This document shows positions 19,668 to 20,244 of a DNA stretch of 20,244 nt, one piece after another; within the stretch, counting starts at the first letter, position 1; each line of letters begins with the position of its first letter. The stretch comes from Rhodobacteraceae bacterium UBA1943. Its GTDB lineage: Bacteria; Pseudomonadota; Alphaproteobacteria; Rhodobacterales; Rhodobacteraceae. Location of the stretch: positions 3,603 to 23,846 of the forward strand of contig DDEX01000116.1 in the NCBI GenBank assembly GCA_002336845.1, written 5' to 3'. The position numbers and the translations under genes were made by a program. The notes below the pieces were generated by a model. The model had not been told where the DNA came from and ran no database searches. It saw only the letters and a list, made by a program, of their open reading frames with translations.

Positions 19668-20244
19668 GCCGGCACCCGGGCCTTTGATGCTGTTTTCGCC
19701 TCATCAAGGAAATTCTTCATCAACTGGTGGCCGTGTTCCGAAGCGATGGATTCGGGGTGGAACTGCACGCCTTCGATCAGCTTGGTCTTGTGGCGCAGGC
19801 CCATGATGGTGCCATCCTCCAACCAGGCCGTGACCTCAAGACAGTCGGGCAGGGTCTCGCGCTCGACGATCAGCGAATGATAGCGGGTGGCCAGGAAGGG
19901 CGAGGGCAGGCCGCGGAACACGCCCTTGCCTGCGTGGTGCATCGCGCCCATCTTGCCGTGCACAATCTCGTGGCAGCGCACGACCTTGCCGCCGAAGGCC
20001 TCGCCAATGGTCTGATGGCCCAGGCAGACGCCCAGCAGCGGCACATCGTTTTCCGCCGCCGCCCGCGCAAGAGGCAGGCAGATCCCGGCAGAGGCCGGAT
20101 CACAGGGGCCTGGCGACAGCACGATCGCCTCTGGCCGCATCGCCAGCGCGTCCTGCACCTCCAGCGCATCGTTCCGCCAGACCCGCACGTCAGCGCCCAG
20201 CTCGCCCAGATAGTGGACAAGGTTGTAGGTAAAGCTGTCGTAGT
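19664..20244 (-). CDS. trpG: Anthranilate synthase glutamine amidotransferase subunit (partial, N-terminus cut)
   Basis: A class I glutamine amidotransferase supplying ammonia to TrpE for anthranilate synthesis. About 192 residues are visible. The first complete codons read YDSFTYNLVHYLGELGADV, so only some 6-8 N-terminal residues lie beyond the window. The nucleophile cysteine is in GVCLGHQ, and the His-Glu pair is in GVQFHPES. 'EAIVLSPGPCDP' is the oxyanion-side motif. A dual role as PabA (folate synthesis) is possible in this family and cannot be excluded. The stop overlaps the trpD ATG (ATGA), which supports trpG over a stand-alone pabA. Confidence 0.96.
   Translation of the reverse strand, partial: YDSFTYNLVHYLGELGADVRVWRNDALEVQDALAMRPEAIVLSPGPCDPASAGICLPLARAAAENDVPLLGVCLGHQTIGEAFGGKVVRCHEIVHGKMGAMHHAGKGVFRGLPSPFLATRYHSLIVERETLPDCLEVTAWLEDGTIMGLRHKTKLIEGVQFHPESIASEHGHQLMKNFLDEAKTASKARVPA

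Overview
The window looks like a piece of a Rhodobacteraceae (Alphaproteobacteria) chromosome. The evidence is its high GC, GTG starts, tightly overlapping genes, a direct-repeat SOS box of the alphaproteobacterial type upstream of lexA, and a run of core genes in an order I associate with Rhodobacter relatives (trpG, trpD, trpC, moaC, moeA, lexA, comEC, gltX, gltA). The genus is not determinable by eye. No rRNA, tRNA, insertion sequence, prophage or CRISPR array was seen. The largest gene-free stretch is 227 bases (3064-3290), and it appears to be a regulatory region.

Left part (1-6589). The 5' end of valS (minus strand, cut by the window edge) is preceded by a two-gene unit, a DUF1428 protein and a double-VOC-domain protein. 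That unit is divergent from an HxlR-family regulator, with a clear inverted repeat between them. Next is an Lrp/AsnC regulator divergent from a group III (alanine-racemase-fold) ornithine/lysine decarboxylase. Their intergenic region holds a 15-bp palindrome, a likely promoter and a leader that can form several hairpins. After a strong terminator come a DUF2235 alpha/beta hydrolase and N-carbamoylputrescine amidase, so two putrescine-forming activities lie close together.

Middle (6605-12442, minus strand). An exbB-exbD-tonB energy-transduction operon is followed by a DUF1624 membrane protein, citrate synthase (gltA) and glutamyl-tRNA synthetase (gltX). No TonB-dependent receptor is in view.

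Right part (12520-20244). comEC (plus strand, lacking the usual C-terminal metallo-beta-lactamase domain) converges on lexA with a 7-nt overlap. Then come moeA, moaC and trpC, coupled by 4-nt overlaps, and ung, trpD and trpG, the last cut by the window edge. ung sits between trpD and trpC, which splits the usual trpGDC order.

The most unusual structural signal is a roughly 56-base repeat present three times (about 5653, 9545 and 17861), always in the same absolute orientation. Each copy lies just upstream of a start codon between two co-directional genes. Its GGGGGT/ACCCCC hairpin is conserved, with one compensatory base-pair change between copies. The structured leader of the decarboxylase gene is the second point that deserves a check. 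The rest of the window is largely ordinary core genome.
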